From: Acutalibacter sp. 1XD8-36 | GTDB taxonomy: Bacteria; Bacillota; Clostridia; Oscillospirales; Acutalibacteraceae | NCBI RefSeq assembly: GCF_009917525.1 | Contig: NZ_QZDU01000001.1 | Span: 310,001-374,000, forward strand | Length of the DNA stretch: 64,000 nt | Reading direction: 5' to 3' | In this document: positions 51,118 to 59,438 of the stretch, piece by piece | How the letters are laid out: every line of letters begins with the position of its first letter | Numbering within the stretch: position 1 is the first letter of the stretch | Made by a program: the position numbers and the translations under genes | The notes under the pieces: generated by a model | The model's input: only the letters and a program-made list of their open reading frames with translations | Told to the model about the DNA's origin: nothing | The model's database searches: none

Positions 51118-51204
51118 TGGTGCAGGTAACAGGAGTTGAACCTGCAAGAGCTTGCGCTCATATGGACCTGAACCATACGCGTCTGCCAATTCCGCCATAC
51201 CTGC
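51118..51204 (-). tRNA. tRNA-Leu(CAG)
   Basis: 87 nt, long variable arm of class II tRNAs. Acceptor GCAGGTA with TACCTGC; anticodon stem TATGG/CCATA around loop TTCAGGT, anticodon CAG; GGTTCAACTCC T-arm; CCA encoded. Confidence 0.93.
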
Positions 51205-51239
51205 TCACATCGTCTGGGCTATCGCCCTAACGCTCATTT

Positions 51240-51268
51240 ATTATAGCACCGGCAATATTGTTTGTCAA
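51240..51268 (-). promoter_or_regulatory. Consensus promoter of tRNA-Leu(CAG)
   Basis: Minus strand TTGACA (51263-51268), 17-bp spacer, TATAAT (51240-51245): a full consensus sigma-A promoter. Confidence 0.9.
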
Positions 51269-51297
51269 GACTTTTTTTGCGTTTTTTCTCAAAAATA

Positions 51298-52026
51298 CTA
51301 TTGTCTCTTCTCGGCACGCACCAGAAGCATCATCGGTCTGCGCAGTTCGTCTGCCATTCCCGGCTGGCCAAGCATTTCCTCAGGCGGCTGGGCCTCCTCA
51401 ACGGCAGTCAGCGTAAACCCACAGCGAAGCAGACCGTTAAGTATCTGTGTAAGTGTATGGTGCTGCTTTTTTACCTTGCAGCCCAGGAAATTTGTGACCC
51501 TCTCTCCAGGTGAAAAGTATCCGTCTATGGGCCAGTACAGAGGAGCCCCGTCAGCATCGTACACCCAATCCTGACCCACGCCTGCGGTAAATACCGGATG
51601 CTCTATATTGAACAAAAATACTCCTCCGGGCTTTAGAGTCGTGAAGACCTTTTGATACACTGCCTCCAGATTTTCAATATAGTGCAGGGCAAGGTTTGAG
51701 ACTACAATATCCCACTCATCAGCCGGATACTCATAATCCTCAATACCGCACAGCCGGTACTCAATAGCCTCTCCCCCGCTCCGCCCAGCTTCAGCCAGCA
51801 TTTTCTCGCTGATGTCCAGACCCAGCACCCGGACAGCTCCCTGCTCTGCGGCATACCGGCAGTGCCAGCCGTAGCCGCAGCCCAGGTCCAGTACAGAGCT
51901 GCCAGACACGTCGGGAAATAATTCCTTTAGCTGGTGCCACTCCCCGGCAGCCTTAAGGCCCTGCCTGCTCCTAGGCATTTGGGAATACTGCTCAAAAAAT
52001 TTAGAGTCGTCATATTCGTTCGTCAT
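51298..52026 (-). CDS. Class I SAM-dependent methyltransferase
   Basis: 242 residues from the ATG at 52024-52026 (AGGAGGGG upstream). Motif I VLDLGCGYGWHCRYAAEQGA, VLGLDISEKMLAEA, EWDIVVSNLALHYIENLEAVYQKV, TLKPGGVFLFNIEHPVF. The FDSKFFEQYSQMPRS-like start is shared with a common Firmicutes group of small-molecule or unknown methyltransferases. Intact counterpart in fold to the shrunken one at 1678-2058. Confidence 0.9.
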   Translation of the reverse strand: MTNEYDDSKFFEQYSQMPRSRQGLKAAGEWHQLKELFPDVSGSSVLDLGCGYGWHCRYAAEQGAVRVLGLDISEKMLAEAGRSGGEAIEYRLCGIEDYEYPADEWDIVVSNLALHYIENLEAVYQKVFTTLKPGGVFLFNIEHPVFTAGVGQDWVYDADGAPLYWPIDGYFSPGERVTNFLGCKVKKQHHTLTQILNGLLRCGFTLTAVEEAQPPEEMLGQPGMADELRRPMMLLVRAEKRQ

Positions 52027-52082
52027 TTTGTCCCCTCCTAAAGTGGTAATTGTATAGTACATGACAAAGCTTTTTCAATGGC

Positions 52083-53138
52083 TTATTTTATTCTAGGACG
52101 GCGCCTTATGTACATTACTACCTTCTCTCCAAGGGCAAGGAGTGCGGCGAAAAGCGCGCCTAAAAAGCCGTATAGCACCGGCCTCATTATCACCATATTT
52201 TTGAACTCAATTATTTCTCTGCCCGCCACCGATTTCGGCAATGATGGACTGAGAAACCCAGTATCGGAAGCAGGCGGTGCAAAGCCTTTCAACGCGCCGA
52301 AAAACTCGTCTATCGCTCCAGTAATAGTGCCGATATCCGTAATGCGCTCCCGGGGCAATAAGGATGATGGCAGCTCTATGCTGTTAAGCACAATGGGAAC
52401 ACACGCCAGCAGGAGCACTCCCAGCACCAGATTCACACCCAAATACCAGCGGTTGCGTTTGGCTTCCTTTGAGTATACACACGAAAATATCCATAGGATC
52501 AGTACCGCCATGAACATACCTGTTAACAGGCCCAATGCAGTGAAATTATCCAGCATCTGGGTCATGTCATTGAAGCTGTACACTTTTGCTCCGGCAAGCT
52601 CACGTATACGGCTTTTTGCCCGCCCGGCCATAAACGGCGCCTGGTCGTCCTCCACATAGAACTGGGCAGCTTTTTCGCTCCTCTCCTCAAGCTTTACACC
52701 TTCGGGAAGGTCCTTCCAGTCCGTCTCCGGAATTAGGTCCTCAGGAAATACCGCCAGCCAGTGGTCCTCAACCTTGTCGCCGTTACGGATGACCTCAACC
52801 AGCTCTCCCTCGCGCAATGGCTTAGAGCTGTACTGCACATAGTCTCCCCAGGCGCTGCTCATCATCAGCTTATCTTCAACCTGCAGCCATCCTTGTTCCT
52901 CTGCCACCCGGGTGCCAGCTTCCCAGCCGGTCCCTTCATATATCTTGTATAGGTGTGTACCGTTCTCGTCCTCTATCAGGCAGTCAGCAGGAAGAGAGGG
53001 GTCGCTGTCCCATCCGCCGTCGGGCTCAACGGAGGTCACTTTTGGTATCATCTGCTCCTCAATCTTCATAGCTAGGAACGTGCACGCCCCAACCATCCAA
53101 AATATCAGTATAAATATAAGTAGCGCTCTCTTTTTCAT
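52083..53138 (-). CDS. Membrane protein of the ABC-importer operon, unknown
   Basis: 351 residues. N-terminal helix (~5-24), an extracytoplasmic part (~30-190; TRVAEEQGWLQVEDKLMMSSAWGDYVQY, SH3-like in style), two central helices (~200-220, ~230-250), a polar loop and a C-terminal helix (~325-345) with RRRPRIK tail. No family recognised. It begins directly behind the second permease gene, so it probably belongs to the transporter. Confidence 0.65.
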   Translation of the reverse strand: MKKRALLIFILIFWMVGACTFLAMKIEEQMIPKVTSVEPDGGWDSDPSLPADCLIEDENGTHLYKIYEGTGWEAGTRVAEEQGWLQVEDKLMMSSAWGDYVQYSSKPLREGELVEVIRNGDKVEDHWLAVFPEDLIPETDWKDLPEGVKLEERSEKAAQFYVEDDQAPFMAGRAKSRIRELAGAKVYSFNDMTQMLDNFTALGLLTGMFMAVLILWIFSCVYSKEAKRNRWYLGVNLVLGVLLLACVPIVLNSIELPSSLLPRERITDIGTITGAIDEFFGALKGFAPPASDTGFLSPSLPKSVAGREIIEFKNMVIMRPVLYGFLGALFAALLALGEKVVMYIRRRPRIK

Positions 53139-53139
53139 C

Positions 53140-53913
53140 TTATTTCACCTCCGCAAGTACAATACCCTCTACAAGCTCACGATTAAAGTAGGTGAACAGG
53201 AACAGCGGCGGCAGCACCACCAAAATGCAGCACACCAGCTGCAGCGTCGGGTCAGCCGGAGGCACATAGGCAAGCGCCACAGATATGGGATAGCGCTGGA
53301 AATCTTTAATATATGCAATAGGCTGTTCCACCATGTTCCATCCGTCTAAAAATGACAGCAGTGTTACACAGACCAGACCGCTGGTATTCATGGGCAGGAC
53401 TATCCTTGTAAGCATTCTGAACAGGCCGCAGCCGTCCAGCTTTGCCGCGTCAATAATGTCCTCGCTTACCGACTTAAAGCTCTGTGTTAAAATAAATGTG
53501 CCAAGAGGGATAAAGATTGAAGGGAATATCAGAGCAGAATATGTATCAAGCAGGCCCAGCTTGTCGAGCATTATGTAGTTTGGCGCAAGAGTAACTTGCA
53601 GCGGCAGGACCATCAGTATCATCAATATAAATAGTAACAAGTTTTTGCCGGGGAAGTCACATTTTGCAAAGCCATATCCCGCTAAAATTGAGACCACAAG
53701 CTGCCCCGCGACTATCACCAGACAGATACACAGGCTCTTCCAGAAGCGCAGGAGATACTGCGGCGAGCCCAGAAACACGTCGTAATAATACCCGAAGGTT
53801 ATACCGTTTGGAGTCAAAAAACTCAGTGTCAGGACATAAACAAAGGGCGCTATGGAGATAAAGGCAAATATCCACGCAAAAATATTTCCTGTTATGGAAG
53901 TCTTGGTTTTCAT
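53140..53913 (-). CDS. Carbohydrate ABC transporter permease (MalG/CUT1 type)
   Basis: 257 residues, six membrane helices. The EAA loop is DIIDAAKLDGCGLFRMLTRIVLPMNTSGLVCV, and the family landmarks LTLSFLTPNGITF and MLDKLGLLDTYSALIFPSIFIPLGTFIL are visible. It forms the channel with the permease at 53910-54773, overlapping it by 4 bp. No ATPase gene nearby. Confidence 0.93.
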   Translation of the reverse strand: MKTKTSITGNIFAWIFAFISIAPFVYVLTLSFLTPNGITFGYYYDVFLGSPQYLLRFWKSLCICLVIVAGQLVVSILAGYGFAKCDFPGKNLLLFILMILMVLPLQVTLAPNYIMLDKLGLLDTYSALIFPSIFIPLGTFILTQSFKSVSEDIIDAAKLDGCGLFRMLTRIVLPMNTSGLVCVTLLSFLDGWNMVEQPIAYIKDFQRYPISVALAYVPPADPTLQLVCCILVVLPPLFLFTYFNRELVEGIVLAEVK

Positions 53914-54773
53914 GCCCGAAACGCCTCCTTCCTGCGGACAAATATATAGAACACTGCAAACACAATAAGTACCACAATGAGCAGCAGCACCGAAGCAACC
54001 GAGAGCTTCGCGTAGTTCAGATTCTCGAAGCTGTTATTCAGGAAATGCTGGAGCATATATATGTTCTCGTTAGGATGGGTGCCGCCTATCAGAAATATCT
54101 CCCTGAAGCACTTGAAGGCGTTTATAAGCGAGAAGATTATCGCAAAGAACACGGAGTACCACATCTGAGGCGTGGTGATATAGAAAAACTTCTGCCACCC
54201 GGACGCGCCGTCCAGGTCGGCGGCAGAATACTGCTCCTCTGGTATAGTCACAAGGCCCGCCAGCAGCAGTATGACGCTGTAGCCTGTGTTCTTCCAGAGA
54301 TACAGGAGCAGCACTACCCCAAAGGCCGCCGGACCGCCCAGCCAGTCCACAAAGGGCAGGCCAAGGGCGCTGGCTACGCTGGGTACCAATCCAACCTCGG
54401 CAAAGAGCAGCTCCACCAGTATAACTGCCCCAACCACCGGCATAATGTACGGAAACAGAAATACTGACTTTAACAGCTTATGCTTGTTGGCGTGCTTCTG
54501 CATCAACAGGGCTATCAAATATGCCAGCACCATAATAAGCGGCAGTGCCGCCGCCAAAAAGCGCATAGTGTTCCCAAAAGCCAGGGTAAACATATGGTTT
54601 GCAGTCACATCCTGGTAATTTATGAAGCCTATAAAATACAGCGCGTCCCCGCTTCCGGTACTTAGTGAATACTGTACCACCAGCACGAACGGTATTGCAT
54701 AGAACAGCAGGCACCCAATCATAAGCGGAGCAATCAGCAGATAGCCCTGCAATGCGGATTTTGAGCGTTTCAT
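53910..54773 (-). CDS. Carbohydrate ABC transporter permease (MalF/UgpA type)
   Basis: 287 residues from the ATG at 54771-54773 (AGGAG 8 bases upstream; the GTG three codons before is too close to it). Six helices, landmarks QGYLLIAPLMIGCLLFYAIPF and the EAA loop EEQYSAADLDGASGWQKFFYITTPQMWYSVFF. Partner of the MalG-type permease. Confidence 0.93.
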   Translation of the reverse strand: MKRSKSALQGYLLIAPLMIGCLLFYAIPFVLVVQYSLSTGSGDALYFIGFINYQDVTANHMFTLAFGNTMRFLAAALPLIMVLAYLIALLMQKHANKHKLLKSVFLFPYIMPVVGAVILVELLFAEVGLVPSVASALGLPFVDWLGGPAAFGVVLLLYLWKNTGYSVILLLAGLVTIPEEQYSAADLDGASGWQKFFYITTPQMWYSVFFAIIFSLINAFKCFREIFLIGGTHPNENIYMLQHFLNNSFENLNYAKLSVASVLLLIVVLIVFAVFYIFVRRKEAFRA

Positions 54774-54791
54774 TTTTATCACTCCTAATTT

Positions 54792-55424
54792 TTAGCTTTC
54801 AGCAAGCAGCATTTCTATCAAAACATACTTCTCATGGACAGATTTTTTCCTCGCCTCCTCGTCATACCACTGCACAGTCCAGAGGTTTGCATCTACCGGC
54901 CCCGGGAAGTTCGCCGCATTTATCTGCTCCTGCATTTCTGTAATGGCCCTATAATTCGCCTCGTTCATCTGCCAACAGCTCCCTGAAGGCGTGTCGCTGC
55001 TGCCCATGCCGGTATATACAGGCAGTCCCTGCATACAATATTGGAAAATATTGCTAGTTTGCTGGGCCTCCGGGTCCAACAGGTAATCGATAACACGGAA
55101 AGCTTCGTCCGGATACCGGGCGTTGCGAGTAATGGCTATATCCCGCTTCTGGACGTTAAAGGATGGGAGCAGTATCTCAAGCTGATACAGAAATCCCCCC
55201 AAAACCAGGAACCTTGTTCAGTGTCTTGGTGATGGCTTCGGCAGGACATCGTCAACTAGGTCTACCAGTACGGAGACTGTCTTCAGACCGGTGGTCTCCT
55301 CCAGATTTTCCGTCTTGGCAACGGTGTCCTTTAGACAATCCCGGGCTTTGCGTCCACAGCTAGAGAGGGTAAGCAAGAACATTACCGCCAGCATAAGGGC
55401 TGTCACCTTTTTACTGTTTATCAC
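54792..55424 (-). pseudogene. Degenerate solute-binding lipoprotein (fifth paralogue)
   Basis: An N-terminal piece (55218-55424) has a lipoprotein signal with LSSC and SVLVDLVDDV. The frame then breaks near 55245: in another frame AEAITKTLNKVPGFG matches the PGYG/PGHG region of the neighbours. A G6 run (55195-55200) shifts the frame again, leading to a C-terminal piece (54792-55202) with ITRNARYPDEAFRVIDYLL and VHEKYVLIEMLLAES. About 250 central codons are gone. The intact tail and RBS do not rescue a functional protein. Confidence 0.85.
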
Positions 55425-55450
55425 TCCTTTTATATATTATACACTATTTT

Positions 55451-56779
55451 TTAGCTTTCTGCAAGCAGCATTTGTATCAGCATGTATTGCTCATGCACGC
55501 TCTTTTTTAGCTCCTCGTCCGTTGCACCAAAGATTTCCCATACAGCCATATCCACCGGCCCTAAAAACTTTACCTCGCTTATCTCAGCCCTGGCTGTCTC
55601 GAACTCCTTGAAGTTTGCATCTTTCATGTACCATGAGTTTTCCATTGGGTATTCCTCGCTGCCAACGTCTATATGTACCGGCATACCTCCCATTAGGCGC
55701 TCTGCATACAAATCGGTTTTCTGCTGGCTCCCGGTCCTCATTATATAGTCAATTATTTTAAAGGCAAGTTCCGGATACCTGGCATTGCGGTTTATTGCAG
55801 AAAAGGCTGTTATATTTGCGGTGACTCCACCGTTTACGTTTCGTGCGGGGATTATGCAGTAGTTAGGGCTGTCCTCACCCATGGGAATGCTCACATCATC
55901 CCAGCAGGTCTTTGTGCGGAAAAACGCGCCCTGATGGCAGTTTTCGTCTTCTTCCATTGAATTGTCGAAAGAAGCTGAAGCCATTTTTGCCATTTCAAAG
56001 TCTTTCATAATGTATTCCAGCAATTCTTCCTCCGTAAATATCGGCTCATCCGCTCCGGGCTCCATCACCCGGCCCACGAAGTCCACAGTTCGTATTTGGC
56101 TTGCGAACCTGACGGCGGTATTGTCACTTTGCACCATTTCCATGCGGGTTTTAGGACACACAAAGTCTTCAAGACCGTACTTCTCCTTCTCTACTATTGT
56201 CACAGAAAAGAAGTAGGCCATCGGGATAATCTGCTGCCCCTCCTCATTCCTTCCCGCCTCCATTACCACCGGAAGGAACTTATCCCATTCCATATACTTC
56301 GCTTTATCAATATAGTCATCTAGCGGCAGAAAAAGCCTGTTTTCCATGGCCTTTTCCGGAAAAGTAAAGAACGGGTCCTTACTACCGCCATAAGTTATAC
56401 CACTTATGCCATACGTATCCTGACCGCACAGAAACAAATCAGGTCCCTTTCCCGCCATTATTTCAGTCTTAATACGGGTGACAGCATTGCTCCTGTCCAC
56501 ACCTTCATCGGGCATATATTCCAAAAAAACTGTAAATTCCGTGCCGTACCCCGGCAGGCTTGCCAAGGCGTCAATAAACTGCCCGCTTTTCGCCCCAGCC
56601 TCTGCATTTGGCAGGTCCATCAGCACCCTCACCACCTTCGTTCCAAACTTTTCTTCCATCTGCTCGACGGTAAGGTTCTCACGCTTCCCTGTGCCAGAGC
56701 TGCTTTGAGGAGCGCTTCGGCAGTGGGCAAGAGTCATCAGACATACCAGAGCCAGCACCAGAGCTATCAATTTTTTCAT
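55451..56779 (-). CDS. Extracellular solute-binding lipoprotein (paralogue 2)
   Basis: 442 residues from the ATG at 56777-56779 (AGGAG 8 bases upstream); the longer open frame is not needed. Signal LIALVLALVCLMTLAHC with an unusual lipobox LAHC. SBP_bac_1-like fold: VVRVLMDLPN, SLPGYGTEFTVFLEYMPDEGVDRSNAVTRIKTEIMAGKGPDLFLC, and INRNARYPELAFKIIDYIM. Ends SVHEQYMLIQMLLAES. Ligand unknown, sugars or glycans likely. Confidence 0.85.
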   Translation of the reverse strand: MKKLIALVLALVCLMTLAHCRSAPQSSSGTGKRENLTVEQMEEKFGTKVVRVLMDLPNAEAGAKSGQFIDALASLPGYGTEFTVFLEYMPDEGVDRSNAVTRIKTEIMAGKGPDLFLCGQDTYGISGITYGGSKDPFFTFPEKAMENRLFLPLDDYIDKAKYMEWDKFLPVVMEAGRNEEGQQIIPMAYFFSVTIVEKEKYGLEDFVCPKTRMEMVQSDNTAVRFASQIRTVDFVGRVMEPGADEPIFTEEELLEYIMKDFEMAKMASASFDNSMEEDENCHQGAFFRTKTCWDDVSIPMGEDSPNYCIIPARNVNGGVTANITAFSAINRNARYPELAFKIIDYIMRTGSQQKTDLYAERLMGGMPVHIDVGSEEYPMENSWYMKDANFKEFETARAEISEVKFLGPVDMAVWEIFGATDEELKKSVHEQYMLIQMLLAES

Positions 56780-56835
56780 GGTCGTTACTCCTTTTCTGTA
56801 AGATATTTTAGTTTGATACAATAACTTTGTAATGC

Positions 56836-58113
56836 TTATGACTCCGCCAGCATCATATTCATGGTGGTATAGCACTTGGACACAAGCTTATCTATTTCCT
56901 CATCGCTGCCCGCCGCCCTGCATTCTTTGAACAGCTTTATCAGCTCCTGGTCGATAACAGTTGGAATGTAGACAAAGGAAATTTTTTCAGCCAGCTCTTT
57001 TTGCAGGGCCCGCCTCTCCTCAGACAGGGTGAATGCGTACATAATGCTCCTGCCGTCATCAAAAAAATCGTCGTAGATGGGATTGCCTCCATTCCAGGCG
57101 CGAAGGTTGTTGAACAGGAACATTGCAGATTCGTCCATAGTACGGCTCTCGCTCCAGAAGCCCTCTAATGTCAGAAAATCACGATTCATCATCATGTCAA
57201 CCAGAGTCAATGCGTCCTCTTTATTGGTGGTATTTTGATTTACAGCGATATAACTGTTTATCTTTGCGGTAAGTCCGCCTTCAGTGTTGTACAATGGGAT
57301 TATAGTCTCAGCTTCCCCATGAATGCCAAGCTCTGTGGATTCCTCCTCGCCCGCAAGCTCAGTCATGGCCCAAGCTATGGCGTTTTCTTCGTCATAAGTG
57401 AAGGACAAAGCCTCTTTTACACGCCTACTCAGTTCCTCCTCGGTAATCGACATCGACTCGTTTTCATAGTCCGCCACTTCAGTCAGTGCCACATCCCGGA
57501 ACCTTCCTCTTTGAATGGCGGCGCCATATCCTTCCCTCGCTGCCTTGTCACTAATTTCAAGCGCCTCGTCCCAAGAGCCAGGTATATTGCCCACCGGCTC
57601 ATCCGTTCCGGCAACATTATAACCATAGAACATTGGCAAAAGCATCTGGCCCTTGTCCGAGTGTCCCGCAGCCAGAATTTTACTGTTCATAGCGTCCCAA
57701 TCCATAAACTTTGCGTTGTCCTTCAGCTCGTCCAGAGGCATAAAATACTTATCCATCGCTATCTCAGGTATCTGGAACAGCAGCTCTCTGTCCGGCAACG
57801 GCGGTGCATACATAAGGAACACATCAGGCCCGCCGCCGGACAGCAGTTCCGTACGCAGGCTGGTCAGCCGGGTGTGCAGTTCCGCTCCCTCTAATGGAAG
57901 CACCTCCAGCTCAATATCTATTCCTGATGGCAGGCCTCCAAGATACTCAATAATATGGCGCAGGTCATCCTCACCGCCAAATTCTTCGTCGGGAAACCCC
58001 ACATTTGTCACTATCCACAGAGTGTCGGTTGGCTTGCGCTTTTTCTCGCAGCTCGTCAGCAGTATGGTAACTAAGCATACAAGCGCCAGTAACACGGCTA
58101 TTCCTTTTTTCAC
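56836..58113 (-). CDS. Extracellular solute-binding lipoprotein (paralogue 3)
   Basis: 425 residues, GTG start behind AAGGAGGAACACATC. Lipobox LTSC. LGGLPSGIDIELEVLPLEGAELHTRLTSLRTELLSGGGPDVFLMYAPP and INSYIAVNQNTTNKEDALTLVDMMM show the family framework. It is the most divergent of the set in its centre. Ends SKCYTTMNMMLAES. Confidence 0.83.
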   Translation of the reverse strand: MKKGIAVLLALVCLVTILLTSCEKKRKPTDTLWIVTNVGFPDEEFGGEDDLRHIIEYLGGLPSGIDIELEVLPLEGAELHTRLTSLRTELLSGGGPDVFLMYAPPLPDRELLFQIPEIAMDKYFMPLDELKDNAKFMDWDAMNSKILAAGHSDKGQMLLPMFYGYNVAGTDEPVGNIPGSWDEALEISDKAAREGYGAAIQRGRFRDVALTEVADYENESMSITEEELSRRVKEALSFTYDEENAIAWAMTELAGEEESTELGIHGEAETIIPLYNTEGGLTAKINSYIAVNQNTTNKEDALTLVDMMMNRDFLTLEGFWSESRTMDESAMFLFNNLRAWNGGNPIYDDFFDDGRSIMYAFTLSEERRALQKELAEKISFVYIPTVIDQELIKLFKECRAAGSDEEIDKLVSKCYTTMNMMLAES

Positions 58114-58137
58114 GATGTGTTCCTCCTTACAAAATAA

Positions 58138-59412
58138 TTATGACTCAGCCAGCATCATCTGCATCTTCACATAGTGCTCATGTACAATCTCGTCAAGTCC
58201 TTTTCCGCTATCGGCATTGATATCGTCCATAAGACTCTCAAACTCATGCTCCACCGGGGTACGGAATACCACTGCGTTTATTTGCTCCAGCAAGGTGGCA
58301 TACTGGCTGTCGTTCCACTCGCTTGAGCTCCATCCGGCACATGGTATGTCCATATGCACTGGCTGGCCGTTTAGCTGCTTAAGCATATCACTGTTTTGAC
58401 CTTGGGCTGTGAAAATAGTCTCGACTACCCTGAAGCTGTTTTTCGGCTGTTTTGTATTACGGTTTATAGCGGCGAATGCGCCTATCGTTGCAGTAATGCC
58501 GCCTTCGATGTTATAACTCGGCACAAGCCAATAATCAATTCCCCCTTCGCAGCTCATAGGAGAATAACCGCCTATGGAATAATTGCCTACAGTCCCTCTG
58601 TCATGCAACGGGTCTTCTACATAAAACTCTGAGAAATCCTCTCCGCTCAGCCCCTGCATCTCTTCTATGCGTTTTACGATTTCCTCCTCAGGTATAAGCA
58701 TTTCATCATGCTCATAGTCCTCTATCTGCCCAAAGATTGAGCGCATCCATCTGCAGCTGCTTGTATACTGTACCATCCTGTCCGGGCTCTCAAGCATCTC
58801 GTCAAATGTCATTGGCAGTTCAGCCTCCAAAGTAAATTTATCCTTGTTGAATGTCATAATATGGAAGCCATATGTAAGTGGCAGAATCTGCTGGCCCTCG
58901 CTATTCTTGCCTGCCTCCATGATGTGGGGAGCTAACTTATCCCAATCCATGCGCTCCGACTCCTCTATGTACCCGTCCAGCGGCAGCAGCGCGTGGCTGT
59001 CCATGGCCTGTCTTGGAAACGGAAACACCGCCGAACCCCTGTTTCCGTTTTCCATTATGGGATTTTCACATAGGAGAATGTCCGGCCCCCCTCCTGCCAG
59101 TATCTCCGTTCTTACCCTGGTAAGCGCCGTATCCCGCTGCTGCTCACCGGTCCAAATATCAGGAATGGTCTCAGTTATTATCATAAACTCTGAGCCGTGG
59201 CCTGGGGTTGTGTTCAGCAGGTCGCTTACGGCATTGGGCGTTAGGTTTGACTGGCTCATGTCTACGAGCACTGTAACCATGGGCAGTTCTTTAATGCCTT
59301 CATCGGTGACAGCTTTCATCGTGGGCACAGGCTCGCCATTCCCCTTACAAGCCGTAAGCACGTAGCATAACACGCATACGACAGTCAGAAGACCTATAAC
59401 TGCTTTTTTCAT
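58138..59412 (-). CDS. Extracellular solute-binding lipoprotein (paralogue 4)
   Basis: 424 residues, ATG behind GGAGGAGAAAACC. Signal GLLTVVCVLCYVLTAC (lipobox LTAC). Framework: LPMVTVLVDMSQSN, TPGHGSEFMIITETIPD, DTALTRVRTEILAGGGPDILLCENP, IGAFAAINRNTKQPKNSFRVVETI. Ends VHEHYVKMQMMLAES. Confidence 0.85.
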   Translation of the reverse strand: MKKAVIGLLTVVCVLCYVLTACKGNGEPVPTMKAVTDEGIKELPMVTVLVDMSQSNLTPNAVSDLLNTTPGHGSEFMIITETIPDIWTGEQQRDTALTRVRTEILAGGGPDILLCENPIMENGNRGSAVFPFPRQAMDSHALLPLDGYIEESERMDWDKLAPHIMEAGKNSEGQQILPLTYGFHIMTFNKDKFTLEAELPMTFDEMLESPDRMVQYTSSCRWMRSIFGQIEDYEHDEMLIPEEEIVKRIEEMQGLSGEDFSEFYVEDPLHDRGTVGNYSIGGYSPMSCEGGIDYWLVPSYNIEGGITATIGAFAAINRNTKQPKNSFRVVETIFTAQGQNSDMLKQLNGQPVHMDIPCAGWSSSEWNDSQYATLLEQINAVVFRTPVEHEFESLMDDINADSGKGLDEIVHEHYVKMQMMLAES

Positions 59413-59438
59413 GGTTTTCTCCTCCTTAATCCAATAAC

